Source: Providencia sp. (GTDB lineage: Bacteria; Pseudomonadota; Gammaproteobacteria; Enterobacterales; Enterobacteriaceae). From it: a DNA stretch of 64,000 nt. The stretch covers positions 226,310 to 290,309 of the forward strand of contig NZ_DOEH01000023.1 of the NCBI RefSeq assembly GCF_003533305.1. The letters are read 5' to 3'. The notes under the pieces were generated by a model, which was not told the DNA's origin, searched no databases, and saw nothing but the letters and a program-made list of their open reading frames with translations. Positions 8,623 to 17,328 of the stretch are shown here, piece after piece; position 1 is the stretch's first letter, and each line of letters starts with the position of its first letter. The position numbers and the translations under genes are program-made.

Positions 8623-10617
8623 ATGACGACTCGTAAAACCCTTGCTAATGCTATCCGCTTTCTAAGTATGGATGCGGTTCAAAAAGCAAAATCAGGGCAT
8701 CCTGGCGCGCCTATGGGCATGGCTGATATTGCTGAAGTGCTTTGGCGCTCCCACATGAACCATAACCCAGCAGATCCACACTGGGCAAATCGTGACCGTT
8801 TTGTATTGTCAAACGGACATGGTTCTATGTTGATTTATAGCTTGCTACACCTTACAGGCTATGACTTATCAATCGAAGAGTTAAAAAACTTCCGTCAACT
8901 ACATTCTAAAACACCGGGCCATCCAGAATATGGTTATACACCGGGTGTTGAAACGACTACCGGTCCATTAGGACAAGGTATTGCAAATGCTGTCGGTTTT
9001 GCAATCGCAGAGCGTACATTAGCGGCACAATTTAACCGTCCAGGTCATGATGTTGTTGATCACCATAGCTATGTATTTATGGGTGACGGCTGCATGATGG
9101 AAGGTATCTCACACGAAGCTTGTTCTTTAGCGGGTACCCTGAAATTAAATAAACTGATCGCATTCTATGATGACAACGGTATTTCTATCGATGGTGAAGT
9201 AGAAGGTTGGTTTACAGACGATACCGCAGCACGTTTCGAAGCTTACAATTGGCATGTGATCCGTGATATTGATGGCCATGATGCAGATCAAATTAATGCG
9301 GCAATTAATGAAGCGAAAAACCAAGCAGATAAACCAACACTTATCATCTGTAAAACAGTGATTGGTTTTGGTTCACCTAACAAAGCGGGTTCAGAATCTG
9401 TTCACGGTGCGCCATTAGGTGATGCAGAAATCGCGGCAACACGTGAAGCGTTGGGCTGGCATTATGCGCCATTCGAAATTCCACAAGAAATTTATCAAGC
9501 TTGGGATGCTCGCTCTGCTGGCAAAGAAAAAGAAAGCGCTTGGGATGTTAAATTTGCGGCTTATGCAAGTGCATTCCCTGAGCTAGCAAAAGAATTTACA
9601 CGTCGTATGGCGGGTGAGTTACCTGCAAGCTTTGATGCTGATGCGAAGAAGTTTGTTGAACAACTGCAACAAAATCCAGCGAATATCGCGAGCCGTAAAG
9701 CTTCACAAAATGCATTGGAAGCTTTTGGTAAAGTATTACCTGAATTTATGGGCGGTTCTGCTGACTTAGCACCTAGTAATTTAACTATGTGGTCAGGTTC
9801 TAAAGCACTGAACGTAGATGTTGCAGGTAACTACATCCATTACGGTGTTCGTGAATTTGGTATGTCAGCTATTATGAACGGTATTGCGTTGCATGGTGGC
9901 TTCATTCCTTACGGTGCAACTTTCCTCATGTTTGTTGAATACGCGCGTAATGCGGTTCGTATGGCAGCATTGATGAAAATTCGTAGCATCTTCGTTTACA
10001 CACATGACTCTATCGGTCTAGGTGAAGATGGCCCAACGCATCAGCCAGTAGAACAACTTGCAAGCCTGCGTGTGACACCAAATGTCAGCACATGGCGTCC
10101 TTGTGACCAAGTCGAATCTGCGGTTGCATGGAAATATGCTGTTGAGCGTAAAGATGGTCCAAGTGCACTGATTTTCTCTCGTCAAAATCTGGAACAGCAA
10201 CCTCGTACCGCTGAGCAATTAGCGAATATCGAAAAAGGTGCTTATATCCTGAAAGATTGCGCGGGCACACCAGAGCTTATCTTTATCGCAACTGGTTCTG
10301 AAGTTGAATTAGCCGTGAAAGCGGCTGACCAACTGTCTGCTGAAGGTCGTAAAGTTCGTGTGGTTTCAATGCCATCAACAGATGCATTTGATAAACAAGA
10401 TGCGGCATACCGTGAAGCGGTTCTACCTGCAAATGTTAGCGCTCGTGTGGCTATCGAAGCGGGTATTGCAGATTACTGGTTCAAATATACAGGTCTGAAT
10501 GGTGCAATTATTGGTATGCATTCATTTGGTGAATCAGCTCCGGCGGAACTTCTGTACAAAGAGTTCGGTATTACGGTTGAAAATGCAGTTGCATCAGCAA
10601 AAGCATTATTGAAATAG
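8623..10617 (+). CDS. tktA: Transketolase
   Basis: Thiamine-diphosphate enzyme of the non-oxidative pentose phosphate pathway, moving two-carbon units between ketose donors and aldose acceptors; cytoplasmic homodimer. The 664 residues match the usual length. Seen: N-terminal pyrophosphate-binding region with [11 protein letters not shown], the ThDP motif starting [12 protein letters not shown], the pyrimidine-domain stretch [30 protein letters not shown] with the catalytic Glu, and the C-terminal domain starting near [19 protein letters not shown] precedes the ATG. The tktA rather than tktB label is based on synteny with epd-pgk-fbaA, as in enterobacteria. It is followed by its own terminator. 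Confidence 0.97.
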   Translation: MTTRKTLANAIRFLSMDAVQKAKSGHPGAPMGMADIAEVLWRSHMNHNPADPHWANRDRFVLSNGHGSMLIYSLLHLTGYDLSIEELKNFRQLHSKTPGHPEYGYTPGVETTTGPLGQGIANAVGFAIAERTLAAQFNRPGHDVVDHHSYVFMGDGCMMEGISHEACSLAGTLKLNKLIAFYDDNGISIDGEVEGWFTDDTAARFEAYNWHVIRDIDGHDADQINAAINEAKNQADKPTLIICKTVIGFGSPNKAGSESVHGAPLGDAEIAATREALGWHYAPFEIPQEIYQAWDARSAGKEKESAWDVKFAAYASAFPELAKEFTRRMAGELPASFDADAKKFVEQLQQNPANIASRKASQNALEAFGKVLPEFMGGSADLAPSNLTMWSGSKALNVDVAGNYIHYGVREFGMSAIMNGIALHGGFIPYGATFLMFVEYARNAVRMAALMKIRSIFVYTHDSIGLGEDGPTHQPVEQLASLRVTPNVSTWRPCDQVESAVAWKYAVERKDGPSALIFSRQNLEQQPRTAEQLANIEKGAYILKDCAGTPELIFIATGSEVELAVKAADQLSAEGRKVRVVSMPSTDAFDKQDAAYREAVLPANVSARVAIEAGIADYWFKYTGLNGAIIGMHSFGESAPAELLYKEFGITVENAVASAKALLK

Positions 10618-10660
10618 CGCCCAAATTAATTGCTGGTAAGTGACGGCAATAGAGCTAAAA

Positions 10661-10702
10661 AGCGCTCTTGTATCAATTTAGGTACAAGGGCGTTGTTTTT
10701 TT
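10661..10702 (+). terminator. Rho-independent terminator after tktA
   Basis: A stem of about 12 bp, with some G-T pairs, is formed by GCGCTCTTGTATC at 10662-10674 and GGTACAAGGGCG at 10681-10692. The loop is short and a run of seven T follows at 10696-10702. It lies 44 bases after the tktA stop and separates tktA from epd. Confidence 0.85.
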
Positions 10703-10924
10703 GTGCATTCGTACCTGTTTTGCTATTGCGTTCTGTAAATTTATCCCTTAATCTAATTCTAGATAAGCTGAACCGTTTCAGTTTTAGTTAATCCAATGAA
10801 AAAAATATCAAAAATGTCGAGTGAAGCACACTTTTGATGTTTGACAGCTAAAATGAGCAGTAGAGTTTGTGTGAGTCAGTTATCCTAAGCAACCGTGTGA
10901 TTTTGCTCAGATATAAGGTATTCA
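10703..10924 (+). promoter_or_regulatory. Leader region of the epd-pgk-fbaA operon
   Basis: AT-rich, non-coding stretch between the tktA terminator and epd. It should hold the operon promoter, but I could not fix -35/-10 boxes with confidence. The only clear element is AAGGTATTC just before the epd ATG, a usable ribosome binding site. Confidence 0.45.
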
Positions 10925-11944
10925 ATGGCAATCAGGGTAGCAATTAATGGCTTTGGTCGGATTGGTCGAAGTGTTTTAAGAGCTTTATATGAATCTAGCC
11001 GCCGAGCGGAAATCGTGGTGGTGGCAATCAATGAGCTGGCCGAGCCTGAAGGCATTGCGCACTTGTTGAAATATGATTCAAGCCATGGGCGCTTTGCTTG
11101 GGATGTGCGTCTCAATGGTGAGCTTCTACAGGTTGGTGATGACAATATCCGTATATTTCATCAATCTGAGATAAACCAATTGCCTTGGAAAGAGTTGGGA
11201 ATCGACATTGTACTCGATTGCAGTGGGGCTTATGGCTCCCGTGAAGATGGCTTACAGCATCTTGCATCTGGCGCAAAAAAAGTGTTGTTCTCTCATCCGG
11301 GTACTGACGATCTTGATGCGACCGTTGTGTATGGCGTTAATCATGATAGCCTTAGACAAGAAGATAAAATTGTCTCTAACGCATCTTGCACCACAAACTG
11401 TATTATTCCTATTATCAAATTATTGGATGACGCGTTCGGCATTGAATCAGGCACGGTGACAACGATCCACGCATCAATGAATGACCAACCAGTTATCGAT
11501 GCTTATCATAAAGACTTGAGGAGAACGCGTGCGGCAAGCCAATCTATTATCCCTGTTGATACTAAGCTAGCTGCCGGAATTACCCGTATTTTTCCGAAGT
11601 TTGAAGGTCGCTTTGAGGCTATTTCGGTGCGTGTGCCAACCATCAATGTGACGGCAATAGACTTGAGCGTTACTGTGCATGAAAACGTCTGTGTCGAAAA
11701 AGTGAACTCACTATTGCACGGCGCCGCACAAGCACATTTTCGTGGTATAATAGACTATACTGAATTACCACTTGTCTCGACGGATTTTAATCATGATCCC
11801 CACAGTGCCATTGTTGATGGAACTCAAACGAGAGTAAGTGGTCAGCATTTAATTAAAACCCTAGTCTGGTGTGATAACGAATGGGGTTTTGCTAACCGGA
11901 TGCTAGATACAACGCTAGCGATGGCAAAAACAGGTTTCAACTAA
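10925..11944 (+). CDS. epd: D-erythrose-4-phosphate dehydrogenase
   Basis: NAD-dependent dehydrogenase oxidising erythrose 4-phosphate to 4-phosphoerythronate, the entry to the DXP-dependent pyridoxal 5'-phosphate pathway. 339 residues. Seen: N-terminal Rossmann motif [15 protein letters not shown], the catalytic block [13 protein letters not shown] with the active-site Cys, and the C-terminal [16 protein letters not shown]. It is distinguished from GapA by the enterobacterial gene order epd-pgk-fbaA and by Epd-like stretches such as [17 protein letters not shown] 105-base gap separates it from pgk, with no strong terminator, so co-transcription is likely. Confidence 0.95.
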   Translation: MAIRVAINGFGRIGRSVLRALYESSRRAEIVVVAINELAEPEGIAHLLKYDSSHGRFAWDVRLNGELLQVGDDNIRIFHQSEINQLPWKELGIDIVLDCSGAYGSREDGLQHLASGAKKVLFSHPGTDDLDATVVYGVNHDSLRQEDKIVSNASCTTNCIIPIIKLLDDAFGIESGTVTTIHASMNDQPVIDAYHKDLRRTRAASQSIIPVDTKLAAGITRIFPKFEGRFEAISVRVPTINVTAIDLSVTVHENVCVEKVNSLLHGAAQAHFRGIIDYTELPLVSTDFNHDPHSAIVDGTQTRVSGQHLIKTLVWCDNEWGFANRMLDTTLAMAKTGFN

Positions 11945-12049
11945 TTGACTACTGATAATCAGCTATTGATATACAAAAAAGTTTGGTATGCCTGATTATT
12001 TACATAGGGTCGATAAAAATTTTATAGAGAATCAACAAGAGGATTCACC

Positions 12050-13213
12050 ATGTCTGTAATTAAGATGACCGATTTGGACCTAGCGGGTAAACGCGTTTTT
12101 ATTCGTTCTGACCTAAACGTTCCTGTAAAAGATGGCAAAGTTACTTCTGATGCGCGTATTCGTGCTTCATTACCAACAATTGAAAATGCTCTCAAGCAAG
12201 GTGCTAAAGTCATGGTCACTTCTCACCTCGGTCGCCCGACTGAAGGTGAATACAACGAAGAGTTTTCTTTACAACCTGTTGTTGACTATCTGGCAGCAAA
12301 AATTGATTACCCAGTTCGTTTGGTTAAAGACTATTTGAATGGCGTTGATATTGCTGATGGTGAGTTAGTTGTTCTAGAAAACGTTCGCTTTAATAAAGGC
12401 GAGAAAAAAGATGATGAAACCCTATCTAAACAATATGCTGCACTATGTGATGTTTATGTGATGGATGCATTTGGTACGGCTCACCGTGCTCAAGCGTCAA
12501 CGCATGGTGTTGCAAAATTCGCTCCTGTTGCTTGTGCAGGTCCATTGCTGAGCAATGAACTGGAAGCATTAGGTAAAGCGCTGGGTAACCCTGCGCGCCC
12601 AATGGTAGCGATTGTTGGTGGTTCTAAAGTTTCAACTAAACTGACTGTTTTAGATTCACTGTCTAAAATTGCTGATCAACTGATTGTTGGTGGTGGTATC
12701 GCAAATACCTTTATCGCTGCGCAGGGTAATAATGTGGGTCGCTCATTGTATGAAGCAGACCTAATCCCTGAAGCGAAAAAATTACTGGCTAACTGCCAAA
12801 TTCCAGTACCAACAGATGTTCGTGTTGCAACTGAGTTCTCTGAAACTGCGGCTGCCACTTTGAAACCAAGCACTGAAATCAAAGATGACGAACAAATTTT
12901 GGACTTAGGTGACGAATCCGCAGAACGTTTGGCTGAGATTCTGAAAAATGCAAAAACCATTCTGTGGAATGGCCCAGTTGGCGTATTTGAATTCCCTAAC
13001 TTCCGTAAGGGAACAGAAATCGTTGCTCGTGCAATTGCCGAAAGTGACGCATTTTCTATCGCTGGTGGTGGTGACACCCTAGCAGCTATCGATTTATTTA
13101 ATATCGCTGATAAAATTTCCTATATCTCTACCGGCGGTGGTGCTTTCCTTGAATTTGTTGAAGGTAAAAAGCTCCCAGCTGTTGTGATGCTAGAAGAACG
13201 TGCTAAAGCGTAA
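12050..13213 (+). CDS. pgk: Phosphoglycerate kinase
   Basis: Glycolytic/gluconeogenic enzyme transferring phosphate from 1,3-bisphosphoglycerate to ADP. 387 residues, the usual bacterial length. Seen: the family signature near residue 15 ([17 protein letters not shown]), the substrate-binding [12 protein letters not shown], the hinge and nucleotide-domain blocks [19 protein letters not shown] and [12 protein letters not shown], and the C-terminal [10 protein letters not shown] and [20 protein letters not shown] precedes the ATG. A hairpin without a T run lies between it and fbaA. Confidence 0.98.
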   Translation: MSVIKMTDLDLAGKRVFIRSDLNVPVKDGKVTSDARIRASLPTIENALKQGAKVMVTSHLGRPTEGEYNEEFSLQPVVDYLAAKIDYPVRLVKDYLNGVDIADGELVVLENVRFNKGEKKDDETLSKQYAALCDVYVMDAFGTAHRAQASTHGVAKFAPVACAGPLLSNELEALGKALGNPARPMVAIVGGSKVSTKLTVLDSLSKIADQLIVGGGIANTFIAAQGNNVGRSLYEADLIPEAKKLLANCQIPVPTDVRVATEFSETAAATLKPSTEIKDDEQILDLGDESAERLAEILKNAKTILWNGPVGVFEFPNFRKGTEIVARAIAESDAFSIAGGGDTLAAIDLFNIADKISYISTGGGAFLEFVEGKKLPAVVMLEERAKA

Positions 13214-13230
13214 TTAATTTGTTCATACAC

Positions 13231-13254
13231 AATAGGCGGCATTGACCGCCTATT
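13231..13254 (+). promoter_or_regulatory. Perfect hairpin in the pgk-fbaA spacer
   Basis: AATAGGCGG at 13231-13239 pairs perfectly with CCGCCTATT at 13246-13254 around a 6-base loop. No T run follows, so it is not a standard terminator. It ends 19 bases before the fbaA ATG and may act in transcript processing or stability between the two genes; that role is inferred. Confidence 0.55.
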
Positions 13255-13273
13255 CACCACAGGACCTTTTCAC

Positions 13274-14350
13274 ATGTCTAAAATTTTTGATTTTGTTAAA
13301 CCGGGTGTTATCACGGGTGATGATGTACAGAAAGTTTTCGCAGTTGCCAAAGAAAATAACTTTGCATTGCCAGCGGTGAACTGTGTTGGTACTGATTCAA
13401 TTAACGCCGTACTTGAAGCGGCAGCAAAAGTACGTGCTCCTGTTATTGTTCAGTTCTCAAACGGTGGCGCTGCATTTATCGCAGGTAAAGGCTTGAAAGC
13501 GGAAGGCCAACAAGCGGCTATCTTAGGTGCAATCTCTGGCGCTCATCATGTGCATCAAATGGCAGAACATTACGGTGTTCCTGTTATTTTGCATACTGAC
13601 CACTGTGCACGTAAATTACTGCCATGGATTGATGGCCTGTTAGATGCGGGTGAAAAACACTACGCGAAAACAGGTAAACCATTATTCTCTTCACATATGA
13701 TTGATTTATCTGAAGAATCATTAGAAGAAAATATTGAAATCTGTGCTAAATACTTAGCGCGTATGGCAAAAATCGACATGACTCTAGAAATCGAGCTAGG
13801 TTGTACTGGCGGCGAAGAAGACGGTGTTGATAACACAGGAATGGATAGCTCTGAGCTATACACTCAACCAGAAGATGTTGCTTATGCTTATGAGAAACTG
13901 AACGCAGTTAGTCCACGTTTCACTATCGCAGCATCATTCGGTAACGTTCATGGTGTTTATAAACCAGGTAACGTGCAATTGACGCCAAAAATTCTGCGTA
14001 ATTCACAAGATTTCGTTTCTGAGAAATTTAACTTGCCACACAATAGCTTAGATTTCGTTTTCCACGGCGGTTCAGGTTCAAGCGCTGAAGAAATCAAAGA
14101 AGCTGTCGGTTACGGTGTTATCAAAATGAACATCGATACTGACACTCAGTGGGCAACTTGGGACGGTATCCTGCAATATTACAAAAAGAACGAAGGCTAT
14201 TTGCAAGCTCAGTTAGGTAATCCAGAAGGTGCGGATAAACCTAATAAAAAATACTATGACCCTCGTGTATGGTTACGTAAATCACAAGAGTCAATGGTTG
14301 TTCGTTTAGAGCAAGCATTCAAAGAATTGAATTGCGTTGACGTTCTGTAA
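13274..14350 (+). CDS. fbaA: Fructose-bisphosphate aldolase, class II
   Basis: Zinc-dependent aldolase cleaving fructose 1,6-bisphosphate to dihydroxyacetone phosphate and glyceraldehyde 3-phosphate. 358 residues, the length of the enterobacterial FbaA. Seen: PVILHTDHCARKLLPW with metal-binding His residues and catalytic Asp, LEIELGCTGGEEDGVDN, the NVHGVYKPGNV His, the second metal His in FVFHGGSGSS, and the phosphate-binding MNIDTDTQWATW. It ends the operon and is followed by a strong terminator. Confidence 0.98.
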   Translation: MSKIFDFVKPGVITGDDVQKVFAVAKENNFALPAVNCVGTDSINAVLEAAAKVRAPVIVQFSNGGAAFIAGKGLKAEGQQAAILGAISGAHHVHQMAEHYGVPVILHTDHCARKLLPWIDGLLDAGEKHYAKTGKPLFSSHMIDLSEESLEENIEICAKYLARMAKIDMTLEIELGCTGGEEDGVDNTGMDSSELYTQPEDVAYAYEKLNAVSPRFTIAASFGNVHGVYKPGNVQLTPKILRNSQDFVSEKFNLPHNSLDFVFHGGSGSSAEEIKEAVGYGVIKMNIDTDTQWATWDGILQYYKKNEGYLQAQLGNPEGADKPNKKYYDPRVWLRKSQESMVVRLEQAFKELNCVDVL

Positions 14351-14378
14351 TTAACTAACTCGTTAATTTAGAAAGTTT

Positions 14379-14414
14379 AATCCCTCCGTAAGGCGACTTG
14401 CGGGGGGATTTTTT
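14379..14414 (+). terminator. Rho-independent terminator after fbaA
   Basis: AATCCCTCCGTAAG pairs with CTTGCGGGGGGATT (one G-T pair) around a very short loop, immediately followed by a T run to 14414. It lies about 30 bases after the fbaA stop and ends the epd-pgk-fbaA transcript. Confidence 0.9.
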
Positions 14415-14599
14415 ATGTTAGTGTATTTTAATAATACTTTAACATTTATTGTTTTTTTTGAATTTAGTTACTTAATAAATGGATAGTTGCCTTTATATTC
14501 AAATTATTTTCAGAACAACTTTATAAAGTTTTTTACTACTAATGAAGTTAAAGTTGGAGCGAAAAAAGAGAAATTGTGTCGATTAAAATATAACCAGTT

Positions 14600-14630
14600 G
14601 TTGCGCGATACGCAACGGCAGTGATACAAT
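14600..14630 (+). promoter_or_regulatory. Promoter and operator of the HigBA-type TA pair
   Basis: A perfect inverted repeat GTTGCG-CGATA-CGCAAC lies at 14600-14616. It overlaps a possible -35 (TTGCGC, 14601-14606), with a -10-like TACAAT at 14625-14630 after an 18-base spacer, about 25 bases before the toxin ATG. This fits the known autoregulation of higBA-type operons by the HigA antitoxin or the complex, but binding is inferred. The rest of 14415-14599 is AT-rich with no recognisable feature. Confidence 0.5.
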
Positions 14631-14654
14631 CTTATTGAACCTATGGATAAGACG

Positions 14655-14933
14655 ATGATAAAAGATTTTAAACATAAGGGATTAAAACAATTTTTTCTTT
14701 ACGGTTCAGTGGCCGGAATAAATATAGAGCATAGTAATAAAATTCGTTTACGATTGGCTGTTATTGATTCGGCAGCACAAGTTAATGATATCAATAGACC
14801 CGGTTATAATTTGCACCAATTGAAAGGAAATAAGCTTGGATACTGGTCTATCGTTGTCACTGGTAATTGGCGTATCACCTTTCGCTTTGAAAACGGCAAT
14901 GCTTATATAGTTAATTATGAGGACTATCATTAA
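14655..14933 (+). CDS. higB: HigB-type mRNA interferase toxin
   Basis: RelE/HigB-fold toxin of 92 residues. HigB toxins cleave mRNA on the translating ribosome. The opening MIKDFKHKGLKQFF and the C-terminal half with LHQLKGNKLGYWSI, NWRITFRFENG and the terminal Tyr-Glu-Asp-Tyr-His match the plasmid Rts1 HigB layout, where Arg and C-terminal Tyr/His residues are used in catalysis. The ATG at 14655 is chosen because it gives the conserved start; an ATG four codons upstream (14643) has no ribosome binding site. Toxin before antitoxin is the usual higBA order. The stop overlaps the antitoxin start by one base (TAATG). Confidence 0.9.
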   Translation: MIKDFKHKGLKQFFLYGSVAGINIEHSNKIRLRLAVIDSAAQVNDINRPGYNLHQLKGNKLGYWSIVVTGNWRITFRFENGNAYIVNYEDYH

Positions 14934-15220
14934 TGAATATGTTCAATCCCCCCCATGCAGGTGAACTGATAATAGAAACTTTGGATGAGTTAAATATAAG
15001 TGCGCGAGATTTAGCGAAAGCTTTGCATGTAGCACCTTCTACTGTCCACCGTATACTTAAAGGCACTGCAATTGTCACCCCTGAAATGGCAATTAAACTA
15101 TCTAAAGTTCTTGGGAGTTCACCAAAATTTTGGCTCAATATTCAAGATAATTACAGCCTTTATATCGCAGCAGGGAAAGTTGATGTTACACATTTAGAGA
15201 GTCTCGTTACCACGGCTTAA
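14933..15220 (+). CDS. higA: HigA-type antitoxin
   Basis: Antitoxin of 95 residues with an XRE-type helix-turn-helix. Seen: HPGELI-like opening (PPHAGELIIETLDEL), HTH near residues 22-45 (SARDLAKALHVAPSTVHRILKG), TPEMAIKLSKVLGSSPKFWLNIQ, which is diagnostic of the HigA/VapI family, then a C-terminal helix. It would neutralise HigB and repress the operon through the inverted repeat at 14600-14616. GAGGA at 14919-14923 supports the ATG at 14933; an ATG at 14939 is a weaker option. Confidence 0.92.
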   Translation: MNMFNPPHAGELIIETLDELNISARDLAKALHVAPSTVHRILKGTAIVTPEMAIKLSKVLGSSPKFWLNIQDNYSLYIAAGKVDVTHLESLVTTA

Positions 15221-15238
15221 TTTCTTTATTAATAAGCA

Positions 15239-15400
15239 CTTATAAAGCCTCGGTTTTATAAGGTGTACCTTGATGAAATCTTAACTGCCATTGATTGGCT
15301 GGATTTCTTAACCAAAGAGATGAACGATTGGTGTGTTTTATTTCTAACCTTTCCTCAAGTTCAAAACTATGGTAATTGATAAGAACGGAATCATCACCTA
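15239..15400. repeat. Left 162-bp direct repeat flanking the StbDE-type pair
   Basis: Nearly identical to 16012-16173; I count four mismatches over 162 bases. It carries the last ~50 codons (minus strand) of the DUF4440-like gene that is intact at 16013-16387. The first bases of both copies form a hairpin (CTTATAAA at 15239-15246 with TTTATAAG at 15255-15262), so homology starts exactly at the hairpin arm. The enclosed unique segment, 15401-16011, is the TA pair and its promoter. Confidence 0.9.
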
Positions 15401-15434
15401 TCGTTGAAATACTTAGACTTGTTCTGTTAATCAT
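15240..15434 (-). pseudogene. 3' fragment of a DUF4440-like gene
   Basis: The minus-strand frame encodes the C-terminal third of the 16013-16387 product. It is almost the same from GDDSVLINYHSFELEE to the end GTPYKTEAL, with Arg for Gly in the EE(R/G)LEIKH block. There is no coding 5' part; upstream of the repeat the frame runs through TA promoter sequence. It is best read as the displaced original or incoming gene end, not as an expressed gene. Confidence 0.75.
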
Positions 15435-15465
15435 GAGTGCTATAATCAGACCTAATAACAGGTCT
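15419..15465 (+). promoter_or_regulatory. Promoter and operator of the StbDE-type TA pair
   Basis: A -35-like TTGTTC (15419-15424) and a perfect -10 TATAAT (15441-15446) are separated by 16 bases. Directly after the -10 lies an inverted repeat AGACCT (15448-15453) / AGGTCT (15460-15465), placed to let the antitoxin block the start region. GGAG precedes the ATG at 15480. Function is inferred from position. Confidence 0.6.
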
Positions 15466-15479
15466 TATGGAGTAATAAG

Positions 15480-15731
15480 ATGCCTCATATTATATTGAGT
15501 GATGTGACTGCAAGTATCAGTGAATTAAAAAAAAATCCGATGGCAACCGTAGATTCTGGTGAAGGTTTTCCTGTGGCTATTTTGAATAGGAATAAACCGG
15601 CATTTTACTGTGTTCCTGCTGATGTTTATGAAAACTTACTAGAACAAATTGAAGATCAGGCTCTTATTGAGATTGTTAAAGAGAGGCAAAATCAAAAATT
15701 AGTCGATATCGATTTGGATAGTTATCTATGA
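15480..15731 (+). CDS. stbD: Phd/YefM-type antitoxin (StbD-like)
   Basis: Antitoxin of 83 residues. The N-terminal half, HIILSDVTASISELKKNPMA, followed by PVAILNRNKPAFYCVPADVYENLLE, is the Phd/YefM DNA-binding fold as found in StbD. The C-terminal part, EIVKERQNQKLVDIDLDSYL, is the acidic toxin-binding tail. It lies first in the pair and overlaps the toxin by ATGA, the usual coupling. It would bind its own promoter through the repeat just upstream. The symbol is given by family resemblance. Confidence 0.85.
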   Translation: MPHIILSDVTASISELKKNPMATVDSGEGFPVAILNRNKPAFYCVPADVYENLLEQIEDQALIEIVKERQNQKLVDIDLDSYL

Positions 15732-16018
15732 CTGATGTGTATAAGGTCAAATTTAGAGAAGAAGCAGCCAAAGAATGGAAAAAGCTTGGGGCGACAATCC
15801 AAAAGCAATTCGCTAAAAAATTAAAATCACTAATAGAAAACCCTCACATTCCATCAGCAAAACTTAGTGGGATAGCGAATTGTTATAAAATAAAATTGAA
15901 GGCATCTGGTTATCGATTAGTTTATGAAGTCATTGATAATGAATTAATTATTATTGTTGTGACCATTGGAAAAAGAAATCGTAATGAAGTGTATGATATC
16001 GCTAAAAAACGCTTATAA
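15728..16018 (+). CDS. stbE: RelE/StbE-type toxin
   Basis: Toxin of 96 residues in the RelE/ParE superfamily. Seen: YKVKFREEAAKEWKKLG, the long helix IQKQFAKKLKSLIENPHIPSAKLSG, CYKIKLKASGYRLVYEV with the conserved Arg, and the closing VTIGKRNRNEVYDIAKKRL. The family cleaves mRNA in the ribosome. The stop codon lies inside the right 162-bp repeat and the gene converges on, and overlaps by six bases, the DUF4440-like gene on the other strand. The insertion junction therefore falls at the toxin's last codons. Confidence 0.88.
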   Translation: MTDVYKVKFREEAAKEWKKLGATIQKQFAKKLKSLIENPHIPSAKLSGIANCYKIKLKASGYRLVYEVIDNELIIIVVTIGKRNRNEVYDIAKKRL

Positions 16019-16173
16019 AGCCTCGGTTTTATAAGGCGTACCTTGATGAAATCTTAACTGCCATTGATTGGCTGGATTTCGTAACCAAAGAGATGAACGA
16101 TTGGTGTGTTTTATTTCTAACCCTTCCTCAAGTTCAAAACTATGGTAATTGATAAGAACGGAATCGTCACCTA
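16012..16173. repeat. Right 162-bp direct repeat flanking the StbDE-type pair
   Basis: Partner of 15239-15400, offset by 773 bases. This copy is continuous with the 5' part of the DUF4440-like gene, so it completes that gene. Two of the four mismatches to the left copy change the encoded residue, suggesting the copies come from different alleles rather than from a fresh duplication. Confidence 0.9.
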
Positions 16174-16387
16174 GCATAGAACAAGTATAATTTTCTGAGT
16201 AGATTTGTTTTGGCTCTTCTTCGCTCAAGCTTGCTAGCGTATCGAGTTTATTGGTCGATACACCTGAGCGGCAAAATTCAAAAAAATCCTCATGTAATAT
16301 TTCAGCTAAAAAATCTGAATTATGCCTATTGGTTGACGAATGTAGTTTTTTCTCTAGTTCAATCAACAACTCAAAAATTTCATTCAT
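16013..16387 (-). CDS. DUF4440/SnoaL-like (NTF2-fold) small protein
   Basis: Cytoplasmic protein of 124 residues with the NTF2-like plan: N-terminal helix (MNEIFELLIELEKKLH), a helix-strand pair with LAEILHEDFFEFCRSG, then strands, closing with SLWLRNPANQWQLRFHQGTP, which is diagnostic of the DUF4440 family. Substrate or role unknown. The 3' third is duplicated on the far side of the TA pair. The gene ends three bases after the LysR gene on its left in sequence and may be co-transcribed with it on the minus strand in reverse order; no promoter was identified. Confidence 0.8.
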   Translation of the reverse strand: MNEIFELLIELEKKLHSSTNRHNSDFLAEILHEDFFEFCRSGVSTNKLDTLASLSEEEPKQIYSENYTCSMLGDDSVLINYHSFELEEGLEIKHTNRSSLWLRNPANQWQLRFHQGTPYKTEAL

Positions 16388-16389
16388 AG

Positions 16390-17241
16390 TTATAACCGCC
16401 CAAGCTGGCGAGCGAGTTGTTGTGCAAGTGCATTTAATGTGTCAGAACCCGTATGAAAATGCATCGCAATTTCCATTTCTTGTGCTGTGGGGAAGCCGTC
16501 TTCTTCCGTTAAAATACGATGTTGAGGGAGTTTCGCTCGCACAGGTAGCAAACTCACCCCAAGCCCATCAGTGATGGCGCTTTGGATACCCGCGAGACTA
16601 GAACAGGTGTAGGTGATGTGCCAAGGACGTTGTTCAATATCGAGTAACTTGAACATATCATTGCGATATAGACCATTTTCGGGAAACACAATTAAAGGGA
16701 CAGAATCGGTGTTTAAATGTTCTCGTCTATTGGTCGTCAACCAACAAAGCGGTTCTGGCCAATGATAGTGACTTTTGAATTCACCTTTTCGTTGTTTTAC
16801 GATAATTAAGTCTAGTTCACCATGTTGATAACGTTGATGGAGCTGGCGACTTAACCCACTTGTTACTTCAAGGCGGATATTGGGATTATCTTGCATAAAA
16901 ATCGCCAGTGTTGGCGTGACTTGGCCGGAGGCTAAATCTTCAGGAAACCCAAGTCTAATGGTCTGAATAATGGCATTACCCGTCATTTTCATAAAGAAAG
17001 TATCATTTAGCGCTAAGATTTTTTTTGCGTAACTTAATAATACTTCGCCAGTTTCAGTTAAAGCCAATATGCGATGTCCTCGGATAAACAGTGGTTGTCC
17101 TACTAATGCTTCTAGGCGTTGGATCTGTTGGCTCAACGTTGATTGTGTTGAGTTTAAATGTTGAGAAGCCACCGTAAAATTACCCGTCTCAGCAACAGCC
17201 ACGAATGTTTTTAACAAAACAAAATTGAGTAATGAATTCAT
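16390..17241 (-). CDS. LysR-family transcriptional regulator
   Basis: LTTR of 283 residues. The N-terminal winged helix-turn-helix runs from LLKTFVAVAETGNFTVASQ to TQSTLSQQIQRLEALVGQPLF, followed by the linker helix and an effector domain from about residue 90 (IIQTIRLGFPEDLASGQV). LTTRs often control a divergent neighbour; here the divergent gene is the ankyrin protein at 17329, with the NimT/CynX-like transporter next. The 87-base divergent spacer should hold the shared promoters. Target and effector are unknown. Confidence 0.93.
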   Translation of the reverse strand: MNSLLNFVLLKTFVAVAETGNFTVASQHLNSTQSTLSQQIQRLEALVGQPLFIRGHRILALTETGEVLLSYAKKILALNDTFFMKMTGNAIIQTIRLGFPEDLASGQVTPTLAIFMQDNPNIRLEVTSGLSRQLHQRYQHGELDLIIVKQRKGEFKSHYHWPEPLCWLTTNRREHLNTDSVPLIVFPENGLYRNDMFKLLDIEQRPWHITYTCSSLAGIQSAITDGLGVSLLPVRAKLPQHRILTEEDGFPTAQEMEIAMHFHTGSDTLNALAQQLARQLGRL

Positions 17242-17328
17242 TTTATTAATACCTGAGATTTAATTATTTAATTTCTAAATAGTATATATTTTAAGTAGAT
17301 TAAAGAGTCCCCAATAAGGAGACAAGTG

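Noticed and set aside
11208..11459. Plus-strand frame inside epd
   Set aside because: Entirely within epd in another frame; epd has all family motifs.
12676..13077. Long minus-strand frame in pgk
   Set aside because: Shadow of the pgk coding frame; no ribosome binding site.
16251..16574. Plus-strand frame of 107 codons over the DUF4440-like and LysR genes
   Set aside because: It spans two real minus-strand genes and has no family pattern or start signal.
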